The position numbers and the translations under genes were made by a program. Under the pieces are notes generated by a model. It did not search any database. It worked only from the letters and a program-made list of their open reading frames with translations, and was not told the DNA's origin. 64,000 bases of DNA from Rathayibacter tritici (GTDB lineage: Bacteria > Actinomycetota > Actinomycetes > Actinomycetales > Microbacteriaceae): contig NZ_PSWS01000023.1 in the NCBI RefSeq assembly GCF_002932875.1, positions 1 through 64,000 of the forward strand, written 5' to 3'. Positions 1-9,447 of this stretch are shown here, in pieces (the stretch's first letter is position 1; each line of letters starts with the position of its first letter).

Positions 1-310
1 GGGCGCTGGGAGCCGAACAACCCCACCCCGCCACCTTCGGCTCGCAGAACCCGCTTCGGCTCGCAGAACTCCCCGATTCCCACGAGCCGAGGCCGACTCC
101 ACGAGCCCGGCCGCACGAGCCCGGCACCACCCCCCGCGCGCCGCCCTCCGCCCGCGAAACCACCGCGGAGGATCGCACATCCAGACCATCCCAGTAACAT
201 GCCCGTAGCCGTGCGCGGCGCACACCAAGAAAAGGAAGCAGCGACGGGCGCAGACATCTCGATCCGTGCGCGACCGCCGAGAAGGTGTAGAACCGGAAGA
301 TCGGAAGACT
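1..310. other. Intergenic upstream of fhaA, no gene seen
   Basis: I see no convincing gene before the GTG start of fhaA. The stretch is C-rich and holds a 16-bp direct repeat (CTTCGGCTCGCAGAAC at 35-50 and 54-69) and three nearby copies of CACGAGCC between 81 and 124. It probably carries the promoter of the fhaA-pknB operon, but no clear -35/-10 pair stands out. Confidence 0.5.
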
Positions 311-1054
311 GTGGGCATACTGGACAACTTCGAGAAGGGACTCGAGCGCGTCGTCAACGGCGCGTTCGCGCGGACCTTCAAGTCGGGTCTGCAGCCGGTC
401 GAGCTCGCTTCCGCCCTCCGCCGAGAGCTCGACACCACCGCCGCCGTCGTCAGCCGGGATCGCATCCTCGTGCCCAACAGCCTCGTGCTGAGGATGTCCG
501 CGACCGACCTCGACCGGATGCAGCGCATCGGCGCCACGTTGATCGACGAGCTCACCACCGTCGCCACCGAGCACGCCACCAAGCAGGGCTACCGCTTCCC
601 CGGCCCGATCGACATCTCGCTCGCCGTCGATGCGGCGCTCAGCGACGGCATGGTCGAGGTCGGCTCCCGCAGCGTCAAGGGCACCGTCGCCTACACGCCC
701 GTCCTCGACATCGACGGCCGCCGCCACCCGATCACGAAGGCGCGCACCGTCATCGGGCGCGGGAGCGACGCCGATATCACCGTGGACGACTCCGGCACCT
801 CGCGCAAGCACGTCGAGATCCTCTGGGACGGCTCGCGCGCCCAGGTGCACGACCTCGGCTCCACGAACGGCTCGAGGCTCGACGGTCGGCCCGTGACGCA
901 GGCTCCGCTCGCCCCCGAGCAGACCATCACGATCGGACGCACCTCGATCGTCTACCGCGTCGTGCAGGGCTCCGCTCCCGCGCGCGCCGACCGCCCGTCG
1001 TCCGGCCGAGCAGCCGGACGCAGCTCCGAAGGGTTCTGGGACGACCGGCTATGA
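311..1054 (+). CDS. fhaA: FhaA: DUF3662 and FHA domain protein
   Basis: 247-residue protein with an N-terminal DUF3662 domain (begins VGILDNFEKGLERVV, about residues 1-115) and a C-terminal FHA domain (about 150-235, with the IGRGSDADI, SRKHVEI and LGSTNGSRLDG motifs that bind phosphothreonine). FhaA-type proteins are read-outs of PknA/PknB phosphorylation and act in peptidoglycan synthesis. The GTG at 311 is preferred over the upstream ATG at 266 because GGAAGA lies before it and the conserved N-terminus starts there. It overlaps fhaB by four bases (ATGA), the first coupling in a seven-gene operon. Confidence 0.93.
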   Translation: MGILDNFEKGLERVVNGAFARTFKSGLQPVELASALRRELDTTAAVVSRDRILVPNSLVLRMSATDLDRMQRIGATLIDELTTVATEHATKQGYRFPGPIDISLAVDAALSDGMVEVGSRSVKGTVAYTPVLDIDGRRHPITKARTVIGRGSDADITVDDSGTSRKHVEILWDGSRAQVHDLGSTNGSRLDGRPVTQAPLAPEQTITIGRTSIVYRVVQGSAPARADRPSSGRAAGRSSEGFWDDRL

Positions 1055-1638
1055 GCGAGCTCACTCTGTTTCTCCTGCGCATCGCGTTCCTCGCGCTGCT
1101 GTGGTTCTTCGTGTTCGGCATCGTCTATGCGCTGCGCTCCGATCTCTTCGGTCAGCGCGTCCGTAAGCTGCCGTCCGGAGCTCAGGCCGCACCCGAGGCT
1201 CCGTTCGTCACGGCGGCCCAGCCTGTCGTCGCCGCGGCCGCCCAGCCCGCCGCCGCCCCGCCCGCCGCTCCGACCGCCCGGCGGACCCATGAGTCGGCCG
1301 CCGAGCGCTCGGGCGCCGATCAGGGCGGGGCAGCGACGGTCCACACGGCGCAGCGCCTCGTCATCACCTCCGGCCCCAAGCGCGGCACCGAGCTCGAACT
1401 GACCGGGGACCCGCTGACCATCGGCCGCTCCGCCGAGTCGACGCTGGTTATCCGCGACGACTACACCTCGACCCACCACGCGCGCCTGCTCCTGTGGAAC
1501 GACGAGTGGATGATCCAGGACCTCGACTCGACCAACGGCACCTTCCTCGACGGCCGCCGCGTCGGCGCCCCCACCAAGGTGCCGCTGAACACGCCCGTGA
1601 AGGTCGGCACCACCACCTTCGAATTGCGGCGGTCGTAG
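1051..1638 (+). CDS. fhaB: FhaB: membrane-anchored FHA domain protein
   Basis: 195 residues. An N-terminal hydrophobic segment (about residues 5-28, LFLLRIAFLALLWFF) anchors it in the membrane. An Ala/Pro-rich linker follows, then a C-terminal FHA domain with IGRSAESTL, STHHARL and LDSTNGTFLDG motifs. FhaB (FipA in mycobacteria) binds phosphorylated partners of the division and cell-wall machinery. The start codon overlaps the fhaA stop, and the stop lies three bases before the pstP start, so it is translated as part of the operon. Confidence 0.92.
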   Translation: MSELTLFLLRIAFLALLWFFVFGIVYALRSDLFGQRVRKLPSGAQAAPEAPFVTAAQPVVAAAAQPAAAPPAAPTARRTHESAAERSGADQGGAATVHTAQRLVITSGPKRGTELELTGDPLTIGRSAESTLVIRDDYTSTHHARLLLWNDEWMIQDLDSTNGTFLDGRRVGAPTKVPLNTPVKVGTTTFELRRS

Positions 1639-1641
1639 CGC

Positions 1642-2934
1642 GTGGCCCTCACTCCGGAGAGCGGCTCCGGCCACAGCGCGGTGCGCGAGAGCGCCGCCGT
1701 CTCGCATGTCGGCCGGATCCGCTCCAACAACCAGGACTCCGGCTATGCGGGTCGGCAGCTCTTCGTCGTCGCCGACGGGATGGGCGGACACGCCGGCGGA
1801 GACGTCGCCTCCTCCATCGCCATCAAGCGCATCGTGGAGGCGGACCGCGCCTACGCCTCCACGTACGAGGCCGAGGACGAGCTCAAGCGCACGCTACTGG
1901 CCGCGAACACCTTGCTGGCCGACGCCGTGGTCGATCACCCCGAGCTCACCGGCATGGGCACCACCGTCAGTGCGATCGCCCGGGTCGGCGACTCGGTGGC
2001 GATCGCGCACATCGGCGACTCCCGCATCTACGTCCTCCGCGACGGCCGGCTCGAGCAGGTCACGACCGACCACACCTTCGTGCAGCGCCTGGTCGACTCC
2101 GGCCGCATCACGGAGGAGGAGGCGATGACGCATCCGCGCCGCTCCGTCCTGATGCGGGTGCTCGGCGACGTACACACCAACCCCGAGATCGACACGCTGA
2201 CGCTCGAGACCGAGCCGCACGACCGCTGGCTGATCTGCTCGGACGGCCTCTCCGGCGTCGTCCCGCACGACGAGATCCTCAAGGAGCTCAGCCGCGACGA
2301 GAGCGCTCAGCAGGTGGCCGACCGCCTGATCCGCGACAGCCTCTCGCACGGCGCCCCCGACAACGTCACCGTCGTCATCCTCGACATCCCCGGGGCGGGC
2401 GACACCGCGCAGATCCTCGCGCCCGCGGAGGACCCGGTGATCGTCGGCTCCGCCGCCTCGTCCACTCCGCTCACCACGGATGACTCGCAGAACCGCGTCC
2501 GCATCCCCGGCCTCCGCCTGCATACCCGCGCACCGGCCGCTCAGGGCCCCACGCACTTCGAGCCCGCGTCCGAGGACTACCTCGACGAGCTGATCGAGGA
2601 GGACCGCCGCCGGCATCTGCGCCGCCGCATCACCTGGCTCGTCGGCCTCTCCCTCGTGCTCATCATCGGCTTCCTCGGGATCCTCTTCGCCTACGACTGG
2701 ACGCAGTCGCGCTTCTACGTCGGTACCGACGGGACCACGGTGATCATCTACCAGGGCATCCAGCAGTCGGTTGGCCCGCTCTCGCTCTCGGAGGTGAAGG
2801 AGGACACGGGCATCCCGCTCGACTCCCTCCGCGCCTACGACGTCGAGCAAGTGGAGCAGACGATCAGCGCCGACTCCTACGCCGGCGCGGTCGACATCGT
2901 CGAACGCCTCACGGACGCGAACGGAGCACCATGA
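1642..2934 (+). CDS. pstP: PP2C-family Ser/Thr protein phosphatase PstP
   Basis: 430 residues. The PP2C catalytic domain (about residues 10-245) shows the metal-binding and core motifs in order: DGMGGHAGGD, GMGTTVSAI, HIGDSRIYVLRDG, SDGLSG and PDNVTVV. A single transmembrane helix (about 330-352, ITWLVGLSLVLIIGFLGIL) follows a basic stretch, and a short extracellular tail ends the protein. It reverses phosphorylation by the PknA/PknB kinases encoded downstream. GTG start at 1642; it overlaps rodA by four bases. Confidence 0.95.
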   Translation: MALTPESGSGHSAVRESAAVSHVGRIRSNNQDSGYAGRQLFVVADGMGGHAGGDVASSIAIKRIVEADRAYASTYEAEDELKRTLLAANTLLADAVVDHPELTGMGTTVSAIARVGDSVAIAHIGDSRIYVLRDGRLEQVTTDHTFVQRLVDSGRITEEEAMTHPRRSVLMRVLGDVHTNPEIDTLTLETEPHDRWLICSDGLSGVVPHDEILKELSRDESAQQVADRLIRDSLSHGAPDNVTVVILDIPGAGDTAQILAPAEDPVIVGSAASSTPLTTDDSQNRVRIPGLRLHTRAPAAQGPTHFEPASEDYLDELIEEDRRRHLRRRITWLVGLSLVLIIGFLGILFAYDWTQSRFYVGTDGTTVIIYQGIQQSVGPLSLSEVKEDTGIPLDSLRAYDVEQVEQTISADSYAGAVDIVERLTDANGAP

Positions 2935-4313
2935 CGGACGCCGCCACGGCCACCTCCCGCCCCGCCTCCGAGCGGCAGGGCTTCTTCCGGCAGAAGCTGC
3001 GCAACCTCGAGCTGCTTCTGCTGGTTGTCGCCTGCGTCATCGACGCGGGCGCGATCATCCTCGTGCAGCTCGGCGCGCTCGGCGCGGTCGACACCACCCT
3101 CGTCTCGCTCGGCGCCGGCCTCTCGGCCCTCGTGCTCGCCGTCCACGTGGTGTTGCGCTTCGCCGCCCCGGCCGCGGATCCGTTCCTGCTGCCCATCGCG
3201 ACGGTCCTGAACGGCCTGGGCGTGGCCGAGATCTACCGCATCGACATCGCCGACGGAGTCACCGGCTGGGACTCCGTGGCCGTGCGGCAGCTCTTCTGGA
3301 GCGGACTCGCGGTGGTCGCCGCCATCGTGGTCCTGCTGGTGATCCGCAACCACCGCGTGCTGTTCCGGTACACCTACGTCGCCGGATTCGCGGCGATCGT
3401 GCTGCTGCTTCTGCCGCTCCTCCCCTTCATCGGCCGCGAGGTCAGCGGGGCGCGGGTCTGGATCGGCATCGGCGACGTCGCGAGCTTCCAGCCCGGCGAA
3501 ATCGCCAAGATCGCCCTGGGCGTCTTTTTCGCCGGCTATCTCGTGCGCAACCGCGACTCCCTCTCGATGGTGGGCCGCACCGTCCTCGGAATGCGCTTCC
3601 CCCGCCTGCGCGATCTCGGCCCGATCCTGGTGGTCTGGGCCGTCACGATGGGGGTCATCGTCTTCCAGCGCGACCTGGGCACGGCGCTGCTCTACTTCGG
3701 CCTGTTCCTGGTGATGCTGTACGTCGCGACCGGCCGTACCGGCTGGGTCCTCATCGGCGTCGGACTGTTCCTCGGCGGTGCACTCCTGGCGAGCCAGACG
3801 CTCAGCTACGTCGGTAACCGCTTCGCGAACTGGCTCGAGCCCTTGAGCGCCGAGCGCTACGGGGCGGATCCGGGCGGCAGCTACCAGCTCGTGCAGGGCC
3901 TCTTCGGCCTCGCGCACGGCGGCCTGCTCGGGACGGGCCTCGGTCAGGGGATGCCGGATCTCACGCCGGTCCCGCAGTCCGACTACATCATCGCGAGCCT
4001 CGGCGAGGAGCTGGGCCTCGCCGGGCTCTTCGCGATCTTCGGCCTCTACCTTCTGCTGGTCTCGCGCGGGTTCCGGATCGGCTTCGCCGGCCAGGACGAC
4101 TTCGGGCGCTTGCTGGGAGTCGGCCTCTCGTTCGTGATCGCTCTCCAGTGCTTCATCGTCATCGGAGGCGTCACCCGCGTGATCCCGTTAACCGGCCTGA
4201 CCACACCGTTCCTGGCCGCCGGCGGCTCCTCCCTCGTGGCGAACTGGATGATCGTGGCGGTGCTGTTGCGCCTGTCCGACACAGTCCGCAGTCAGCCTCG
4301 TCTGGTGGTGTGA
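2931..4313 (+). CDS. rodA: FtsW/RodA/SpoVE-family peptidoglycan polymerase
   Basis: 460-residue polytopic SEDS-family protein, a glycosyltransferase polymerising lipid II. Many hydrophobic segments are visible, with family signatures including FQPGEIAKIAL, FQRDLGTALL and the loop SDYIIASLGEELGLAG near the C-terminus. The position immediately before a class B penicillin-binding protein and pknAB matches the rodA-pbpA pair of Actinobacteria, so RodA is more likely than FtsW, although the two are hard to separate by sequence alone. It overlaps pstP by ATGA. Confidence 0.93.
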   Translation: MTDAATATSRPASERQGFFRQKLRNLELLLLVVACVIDAGAIILVQLGALGAVDTTLVSLGAGLSALVLAVHVVLRFAAPAADPFLLPIATVLNGLGVAEIYRIDIADGVTGWDSVAVRQLFWSGLAVVAAIVVLLVIRNHRVLFRYTYVAGFAAIVLLLLPLLPFIGREVSGARVWIGIGDVASFQPGEIAKIALGVFFAGYLVRNRDSLSMVGRTVLGMRFPRLRDLGPILVVWAVTMGVIVFQRDLGTALLYFGLFLVMLYVATGRTGWVLIGVGLFLGGALLASQTLSYVGNRFANWLEPLSAERYGADPGGSYQLVQGLFGLAHGGLLGTGLGQGMPDLTPVPQSDYIIASLGEELGLAGLFAIFGLYLLLVSRGFRIGFAGQDDFGRLLGVGLSFVIALQCFIVIGGVTRVIPLTGLTTPFLAAGGSSLVANWMIVAVLLRLSDTVRSQPRLVV

Positions 4314-4320
4314 TCCGTCG

Positions 4321-5775
4321 ATGAACCGAGAACTCAAACGGGTGAGCCTCGTCGTGCTGACGATGTTCGTGGCCCTCTTCGTCTCCACGACCTCCATCCA
4401 AATGATCCAGGCCGATTCCCTCGACGAGGACGGCCGTAACACGCGAACCCTTTACGAGAGCTTCTCGACCGAGCGCGGCGCGATCCTCGCCGCCGGTCAG
4501 CCGATCGCCTCCTCGACGCCCTCGAACGACCTCTACAAGTTCCAACGGCAGTACGCGAACGGTCCGCTCTACTCCGCCGTGTCCGGCTACTTCACCCTGA
4601 ACCAGGGCACGACCGGCATCGAGCGCTCGCTCAACGACTACCTCTCCGGCACCTCGAACTCGCAGTTCTTCGACGAGATCAACAACCTCGTGACGGGTCA
4701 GGATCCGAAGGGTGCCTCGGTCGAACTCTCGATCGACCCGGTCGCGCAGCAGGCCGCCTTCGACGCCCTCGGCGACGACACCGGAGCAGTCGTCGTGACA
4801 GAACCAGCGACCGGCCGCATCCTCGCGATGGTCTCCAAGCCCGCCTTCGACCCCGCCGCCCTCGCCTCCCGCGACACCGACGACGTGCTCGCCGCCTACC
4901 GGGCGCTCGACGACGACTCCTCGCAGCCGCTCGTGAACCGCGCGATCGGCGGCTCGCTCAACCCGCCCGGGTCCGTCTTCAAGCTCGTCGTCGCTTCGGC
5001 CGCCCTCGAGTCCGGCCGCTTCACCGCCGACTCGAGCTTCCCCAACGTCGAGGCCTACACGCTGCCCGGCTCCTCCTCGCGGGTGATCAACTCCGGAGGC
5101 GGTCTCTGCGGCTCCGGAGACACGGTCACGCTGGCCACCGCCGTCTCGCTCTCGTGCAATGTCCCGATGGCCGAGATGGGCGTGCAGCTGGGCGCGGACG
5201 CGATCCGCTCGCAGGCCGAGAAGTTCGGCTTCGACACGAAGCTGGAGATCCCCATGTCCGTCGAGGCCAGCGTGTACCCCGCGAAGACGGATGACGCGCA
5301 GACCGCCCTCACCGCCTTCGGTCAGTTCGAGGTCAAGGCGACGCCGCTGCAGATCGCGATGGTCTCGGCGGCGATCGCGAACGGCGGCGAGGTGATGCAG
5401 CCGAACCTGGTCGATTCGATCCGCTCGCAGGACCTCAGCGTTCTGCAGAAGTTCCAGGAGAAGTCGCTCGGCCGGGCGGTGAGCACGCAGACCGCGGACG
5501 CCATCAAGGCGATGATGGTCGCCAGCGTCCAGGGCGGCGCGGCGACGAATGCAACAATAGGGGGCGTCACTGTGGCCGGTAAGACCGGTACCGCCGAGAA
5601 CGGCGCAGACGACCCGTACACCCTCTGGTTCACCGGCTTCGCGCCTGCGAACGACCCGCAGTACGCCATCACCGTGCTCGTGGAGAACGGTGGCGGGCTC
5701 GGCCAGACCGGGTACGGCAACCTGATCGCCGCACCCATCGGACAACAGGTACTAGAGGCGGTGCTGAACAAATGA
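4321..5775 (+). CDS. pbpA: Class B penicillin-binding protein, transpeptidase PbpA
   Basis: 484 residues with a single N-terminal membrane anchor (about residues 8-30), a non-catalytic domain, then a transpeptidase domain. The three penicillin-binding motifs are present: SVFK (in GSVFKLVVASAALESG), SCN (in SLSCNVPMAEMG) and KTG (in AGKTGTAEN). It crosslinks peptidoglycan together with the SEDS polymerase encoded seven bases upstream. It overlaps pknA by four bases. This is the usual length for PbpA of this operon. Confidence 0.95.
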   Translation: MNRELKRVSLVVLTMFVALFVSTTSIQMIQADSLDEDGRNTRTLYESFSTERGAILAAGQPIASSTPSNDLYKFQRQYANGPLYSAVSGYFTLNQGTTGIERSLNDYLSGTSNSQFFDEINNLVTGQDPKGASVELSIDPVAQQAAFDALGDDTGAVVVTEPATGRILAMVSKPAFDPAALASRDTDDVLAAYRALDDDSSQPLVNRAIGGSLNPPGSVFKLVVASAALESGRFTADSSFPNVEAYTLPGSSSRVINSGGGLCGSGDTVTLATAVSLSCNVPMAEMGVQLGADAIRSQAEKFGFDTKLEIPMSVEASVYPAKTDDAQTALTAFGQFEVKATPLQIAMVSAAIANGGEVMQPNLVDSIRSQDLSVLQKFQEKSLGRAVSTQTADAIKAMMVASVQGGAATNATIGGVTVAGKTGTAENGADDPYTLWFTGFAPANDPQYAITVLVENGGGLGQTGYGNLIAAPIGQQVLEAVLNK

Positions 5776-7532
5776 GACCCACGACAGGCCTCACCTTCGG
5801 GGGACGTTACGAATTGCAGTCCCGGATCGCCATCGGCGGCATGGGAGAGGTATGGCAGGCGACCGATCTGGTCATCGGCCGCACCATCGCGATCAAGATC
5901 CTGAAGGACGAGTACCTCGGCGACCCCGGCTTCCTCGAGCGCTTCCGCGCCGAGGCCCGCCACGCGGCGCTGGTCAACCACGAGGGCATCGCCAACGTGT
6001 ACGACTACGGCGAGGAGGACGGCTCGGCCTACCTGGTCATGGAGCTCGTCCCCGGCGAGGCGCTCTCGACCGTCCTCGAGCGCGAGCGGGTCCTCTCGAC
6101 CGACAAGGTCCTCGACATCGTCGCGCAGACCGCGCTTGCCCTGCACGCCGCGCACGCCGCGGGTCTCGTGCACCGCGACGTGAAGCCCGGCAACCTGCTG
6201 ATCACTCCTGACGGACGCGTCAAGATCACCGACTTCGGCATTGCCCGCATCGCGGACCAGGTCCCGCTGACGGCGACCGGCCAGGTCATGGGCACGGTCC
6301 AGTACCTGTCCCCGGAGCAGGCGAGCGGGCAGCCCGCCTCCCCCGCGACCGACATCTACTCGCTGGGCATCGTGGCGTACGAGTGCCTGGCCGGGCGCCG
6401 GCCGTTCACCGGCGAGTCGCAGGTCGCGATTGCAATGGCGCAGATCAACGACACCCCGCCCGAGCTGCCGGTCACGGTCGCCGAGCCGGTTCGGAACCTC
6501 GTCTACTCCTGCATCGCCAAGAAGCCCGCCGACCGCCCGGCGACCGCCGCCCACCTCGCGCGGGCGGCTCAGGCGCTGCGCTCGGGCGACGTGCGCGGAG
6601 CGGCCCTCGCCGTCCCCGCTGTCCTGAGCGATCTCCCGGCCACGCAGGCCACCACGGTCCTCCCCTCGAACCAGGGGGCGACGCAGGCGACCACGGTTCT
6701 GCCCTCGGGTGCGGCCGCAGCCGCCGCTCCGTTCTTCCCGGTGGAGGAGCCCGCGGTTCCGTTCGAGGAGCCGCGCAAGCGCAGCCCGTGGACCTGGCCG
6801 CTGGTCGCGCTCATCGTGATCCTCGCCGTCGTCATCGCCGGCACGATCTTCGCGCTGACCACCGGCGGCGCCGCCGAACCCGCGCCGAGCCCGTCCGCTC
6901 CGACCAGCACGGCGCCGTCACCGACACCGTCGGCGACCCCGACTCCCTCGGCGACCCCGACGTCCACCACGGTCGTGATCAACAAGAACGACTACATCGG
7001 GCGACCATTCGACGAAGTCGAGACCGCACTCGACGCGCTGGGCATGGGCGTGCGGCGCGCCGACGGGCCGAGCGCCCCCACCGCTGATCAGGTCGGACTC
7101 GTCGAGGACGTGAACCCCACCGCGAACGTGGTCAGGGGTACGACCATCGAGGTCTCCGTCTACACCGAGGTTGCGGTTCCCAGCGCCCCCACGGCCGTGC
7201 CGTCGGTCACGCCGGCCGCCTCCAGCGTCAAGGCGGGCGCGACGTTCGACGTCTCTTGGAGCAATTACAACCAGTGCCCGAGCGGAACCACGGTGTCGAA
7301 GTACACGGCGACCGCGGCGGGCGAGGGCGCGAGCGTGATCTCCACCGACGGGACGAAGGCGACGATCCAGGCCGGACCGACGGCCGGAACGATCTCGATC
7401 ACCTACACCGTCACCTGCGGAGGGTCGGAGTCGGCGGCATCGCCCACCCTCTCCGTCACCGTCGAGCAGCCCGCTCCCTCCGACACGCCGACACCGGCCG
7501 CGACGACGAGCACACCGTCACCAACGAGGTAG
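5772..7532 (+). CDS. pknA: Ser/Thr protein kinase PknA with extracellular PASTA and Ig-like regions
   Basis: 586 residues. Hanks-type kinase domain (about residues 13-270) with IAIGGMGEVW, AIKIL, the HRDVKPGNLL catalytic loop, DFGIA and GTVQYLSPEQ. A transmembrane helix lies near residues 339-360 (WPLVALIVILAVVIAGTIF), followed by a Pro/Ser/Thr-rich linker. Outside the cell there is one PASTA-like repeat (from about residue 403, DYIGRPFDEVETALDALG) and then a roughly 90-residue Ig/Big-like segment ending in another Ser/Thr/Pro-rich tail. Classical PknA often lacks such extracellular additions. It regulates growth and division, and is coupled to pbpA. Confidence 0.93.
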   Translation: MRPTTGLTFGGRYELQSRIAIGGMGEVWQATDLVIGRTIAIKILKDEYLGDPGFLERFRAEARHAALVNHEGIANVYDYGEEDGSAYLVMELVPGEALSTVLERERVLSTDKVLDIVAQTALALHAAHAAGLVHRDVKPGNLLITPDGRVKITDFGIARIADQVPLTATGQVMGTVQYLSPEQASGQPASPATDIYSLGIVAYECLAGRRPFTGESQVAIAMAQINDTPPELPVTVAEPVRNLVYSCIAKKPADRPATAAHLARAAQALRSGDVRGAALAVPAVLSDLPATQATTVLPSNQGATQATTVLPSGAAAAAAPFFPVEEPAVPFEEPRKRSPWTWPLVALIVILAVVIAGTIFALTTGGAAEPAPSPSAPTSTAPSPTPSATPTPSATPTSTTVVINKNDYIGRPFDEVETALDALGMGVRRADGPSAPTADQVGLVEDVNPTANVVRGTTIEVSVYTEVAVPSAPTAVPSVTPAASSVKAGATFDVSWSNYNQCPSGTTVSKYTATAAGEGASVISTDGTKATIQAGPTAGTISITYTVTCGGSESAASPTLSVTVEQPAPSDTPTPAATTSTPSPTR

Positions 7533-7630
7533 CAGAGGGCGCCCCGCCCGGAACACCAGAAGCCCATAGGTACACTTGCCCTGGCTCCTCGGGGCCGCAC
7601 CACACGGAAGTACAGGGCGGGAGCGTGCGC

Positions 7631-9334
7631 GTGACGGATGAGGGTCGCCTGATCGCGGGACGGTACCAGGTCGGGCCCCGGCTCGGCCGCGGCGGGATGT
7701 CCGAGGTGTATCTCGGCACGGACACCCGGCTCGGGCGCACCGTCGCGATCAAGGAGCTGAAGCTCTCCCTCTCCTCCGACTCCGCCTTCCGGCTGCGGTT
7801 CCGTCAGGAGGCGCAGTCCGCATCGCGGATGTCGCATCCCACGATCGTCCGTGTCTTCGATGCCGGCGAGGAGGTCACCGTCGACGACACCGGCGGCGAG
7901 TCGCGTCGCCCCTTCATCGTCATGGAGCACATCGAGGGCCGCCTGCTGAAGGACCTCATCGCCGAGGGCCCTCTCGACGTCGATGAGGCCGTCCGCATCG
8001 CGGAGGGCATCCTCACCGCCCTGGAGTACTCGCACCGCGCGGGCGTCGTCCACCGCGACATCAAGCCCGGCAACATCATGCTGACCCCGTCGGGCCAGGT
8101 GAAGGTGATGGACTTCGGCATCGCTCGCGCCGTCTCCGACTCCGCCGCGACCGTTGCGCAGACGACGGCGATCCTCGGCACCGCGGCCTACTTCTCCCCC
8201 GAGCAGGCGAAAGGCGAGCAGGTCGACGCCCGCAGCGACCTCTACTCCGCCGGCATCGTGCTCTTCGAGCTGCTCACCGGCCGGGCCCCCTTCCGCGGCG
8301 ACACCCCCGTCGCCGTCGCCTACCAGCACGTCAGCGAGACGCCGCCGGCGCCGAGTTCGATCAACCCCGCCGTCACACCGGCACTGGACGCCGTCGTGGC
8401 GCGCGCGCTGTCGAAGGACCGCTACGAGCGCTTCCAGGGCGCGGCGGAGTTCCGCGACGACCTGCGCGACGCCGCCGCCGGACGCCTGCCCGATCACCGC
8501 CCGATCGACGAGTTGACCACCTCGCTCTTCGCTGCCCGCAACCAGGGCGGAGTGAACGACTCGGAGTTCGCCCTGCGCCAGCTGGCCGAAGACAACTCCT
8601 TCGTTCGCACCCAGCGCCGCCCTCCGGTCCTCTGGATCTGGTCCTCCATCGTCGTGCTCGCCGTGATCGTCGCTGCTCTGGTGATCTGGGTTCTGACGCT
8701 CCAGCCCGCGTCGACGCTGCCCTCGCAGTCGCGCGAGGTCCCGAGCCTCACCGAGACGACCTACGACAGTGCCCAGTCGACCCTGACGGAGCTCGACCTC
8801 GTGCCGAGCCAGGTCGCGGAGTACAACTCGACCGTCCCCGAGGGCGAGGTGATCCGGACGGATCCGGGCTCGGGCACGATCGTCGCGCCCGAGACGGTCA
8901 TCCGCGTCGTCGTCTCGCAGGGCCCGCAGCCCGTTGCCGTGCCGGACACGGTCGGCCGCACCCTCGCTCAAGCCATCGACGCGCTGACCGCCGGCGGCTT
9001 CATTGAGGGCTCGCAAACCCGCGAGAACTCGCCGACCGTCCCCGGCGACGTCGTCCTCTCCACCTCCCCTGGAGCGGGTCAGCAGGTTGTACCGGGCACG
9101 CCGGTCGATCTCACCGTCTCCTCCGGCCAGGTCACCCTCCCCGACCTCGTGGGAACGTCGCTCAGCAGTGCGCTGGCCACTCTCGCGTCCGAGAAGCTGC
9201 AGCTGGTCGGAGTCGAGGTCCCCGACAGGACCTGCGACGCGACCCGGGCGAACCCGCCCATCACGACGCAGTCCCTGGCTCCGGGCGACGTCCCGCAGGG
9301 GTCGACCGTCCGGCTCGGCTACTGCGCAGGCTGA
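7631..9334 (+). CDS. pknB: Ser/Thr protein kinase PknB with three PASTA repeats
   Basis: 567 residues from the GTG at 7631, chosen because GGGAG sits about eight bases upstream and the conserved N-terminus (GRLIAGRYQVG) follows. Kinase domain residues 10-275 with LGRGGMSEVYLG, HRDIKPGNIML, DFGIA and GTAAYFSPEQ; one transmembrane helix (about 338-360, VLWIWSSIVVLAVIVAALVI). The extracellular part has three PASTA repeats, beginning around REVPSLTETTYDSA, VAVPDTVGRTLAQA and VTLPDLVGTSLSSA, which sense muropeptides or lipid II. It is the last gene of the operon. Confidence 0.95.
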   Translation: MTDEGRLIAGRYQVGPRLGRGGMSEVYLGTDTRLGRTVAIKELKLSLSSDSAFRLRFRQEAQSASRMSHPTIVRVFDAGEEVTVDDTGGESRRPFIVMEHIEGRLLKDLIAEGPLDVDEAVRIAEGILTALEYSHRAGVVHRDIKPGNIMLTPSGQVKVMDFGIARAVSDSAATVAQTTAILGTAAYFSPEQAKGEQVDARSDLYSAGIVLFELLTGRAPFRGDTPVAVAYQHVSETPPAPSSINPAVTPALDAVVARALSKDRYERFQGAAEFRDDLRDAAAGRLPDHRPIDELTTSLFAARNQGGVNDSEFALRQLAEDNSFVRTQRRPPVLWIWSSIVVLAVIVAALVIWVLTLQPASTLPSQSREVPSLTETTYDSAQSTLTELDLVPSQVAEYNSTVPEGEVIRTDPGSGTIVAPETVIRVVVSQGPQPVAVPDTVGRTLAQAIDALTAGGFIEGSQTRENSPTVPGDVVLSTSPGAGQQVVPGTPVDLTVSSGQVTLPDLVGTSLSSALATLASEKLQLVGVEVPDRTCDATRANPPITTQSLAPGDVPQGSTVRLGYCAG

Positions 9335-9447
9335 CGGCTCTCGCCGCGACCCGCTCGGGGCGAGAAGGCGGCCTCGGTGGCGACGGGTGCTCCTGACGGC
9401 GGGGTTGCCCGAAGCGCCTCCTGCGTGGCCGCCGAGGCGAGCGACGG

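Noticed and set aside
199-1638. 479-codon ORF spanning fhaA and fhaB
   Set aside because: Its first 280 residues are an off-frame reading of fhaA; only its last 195 residues are the real fhaB, which starts at 1051.
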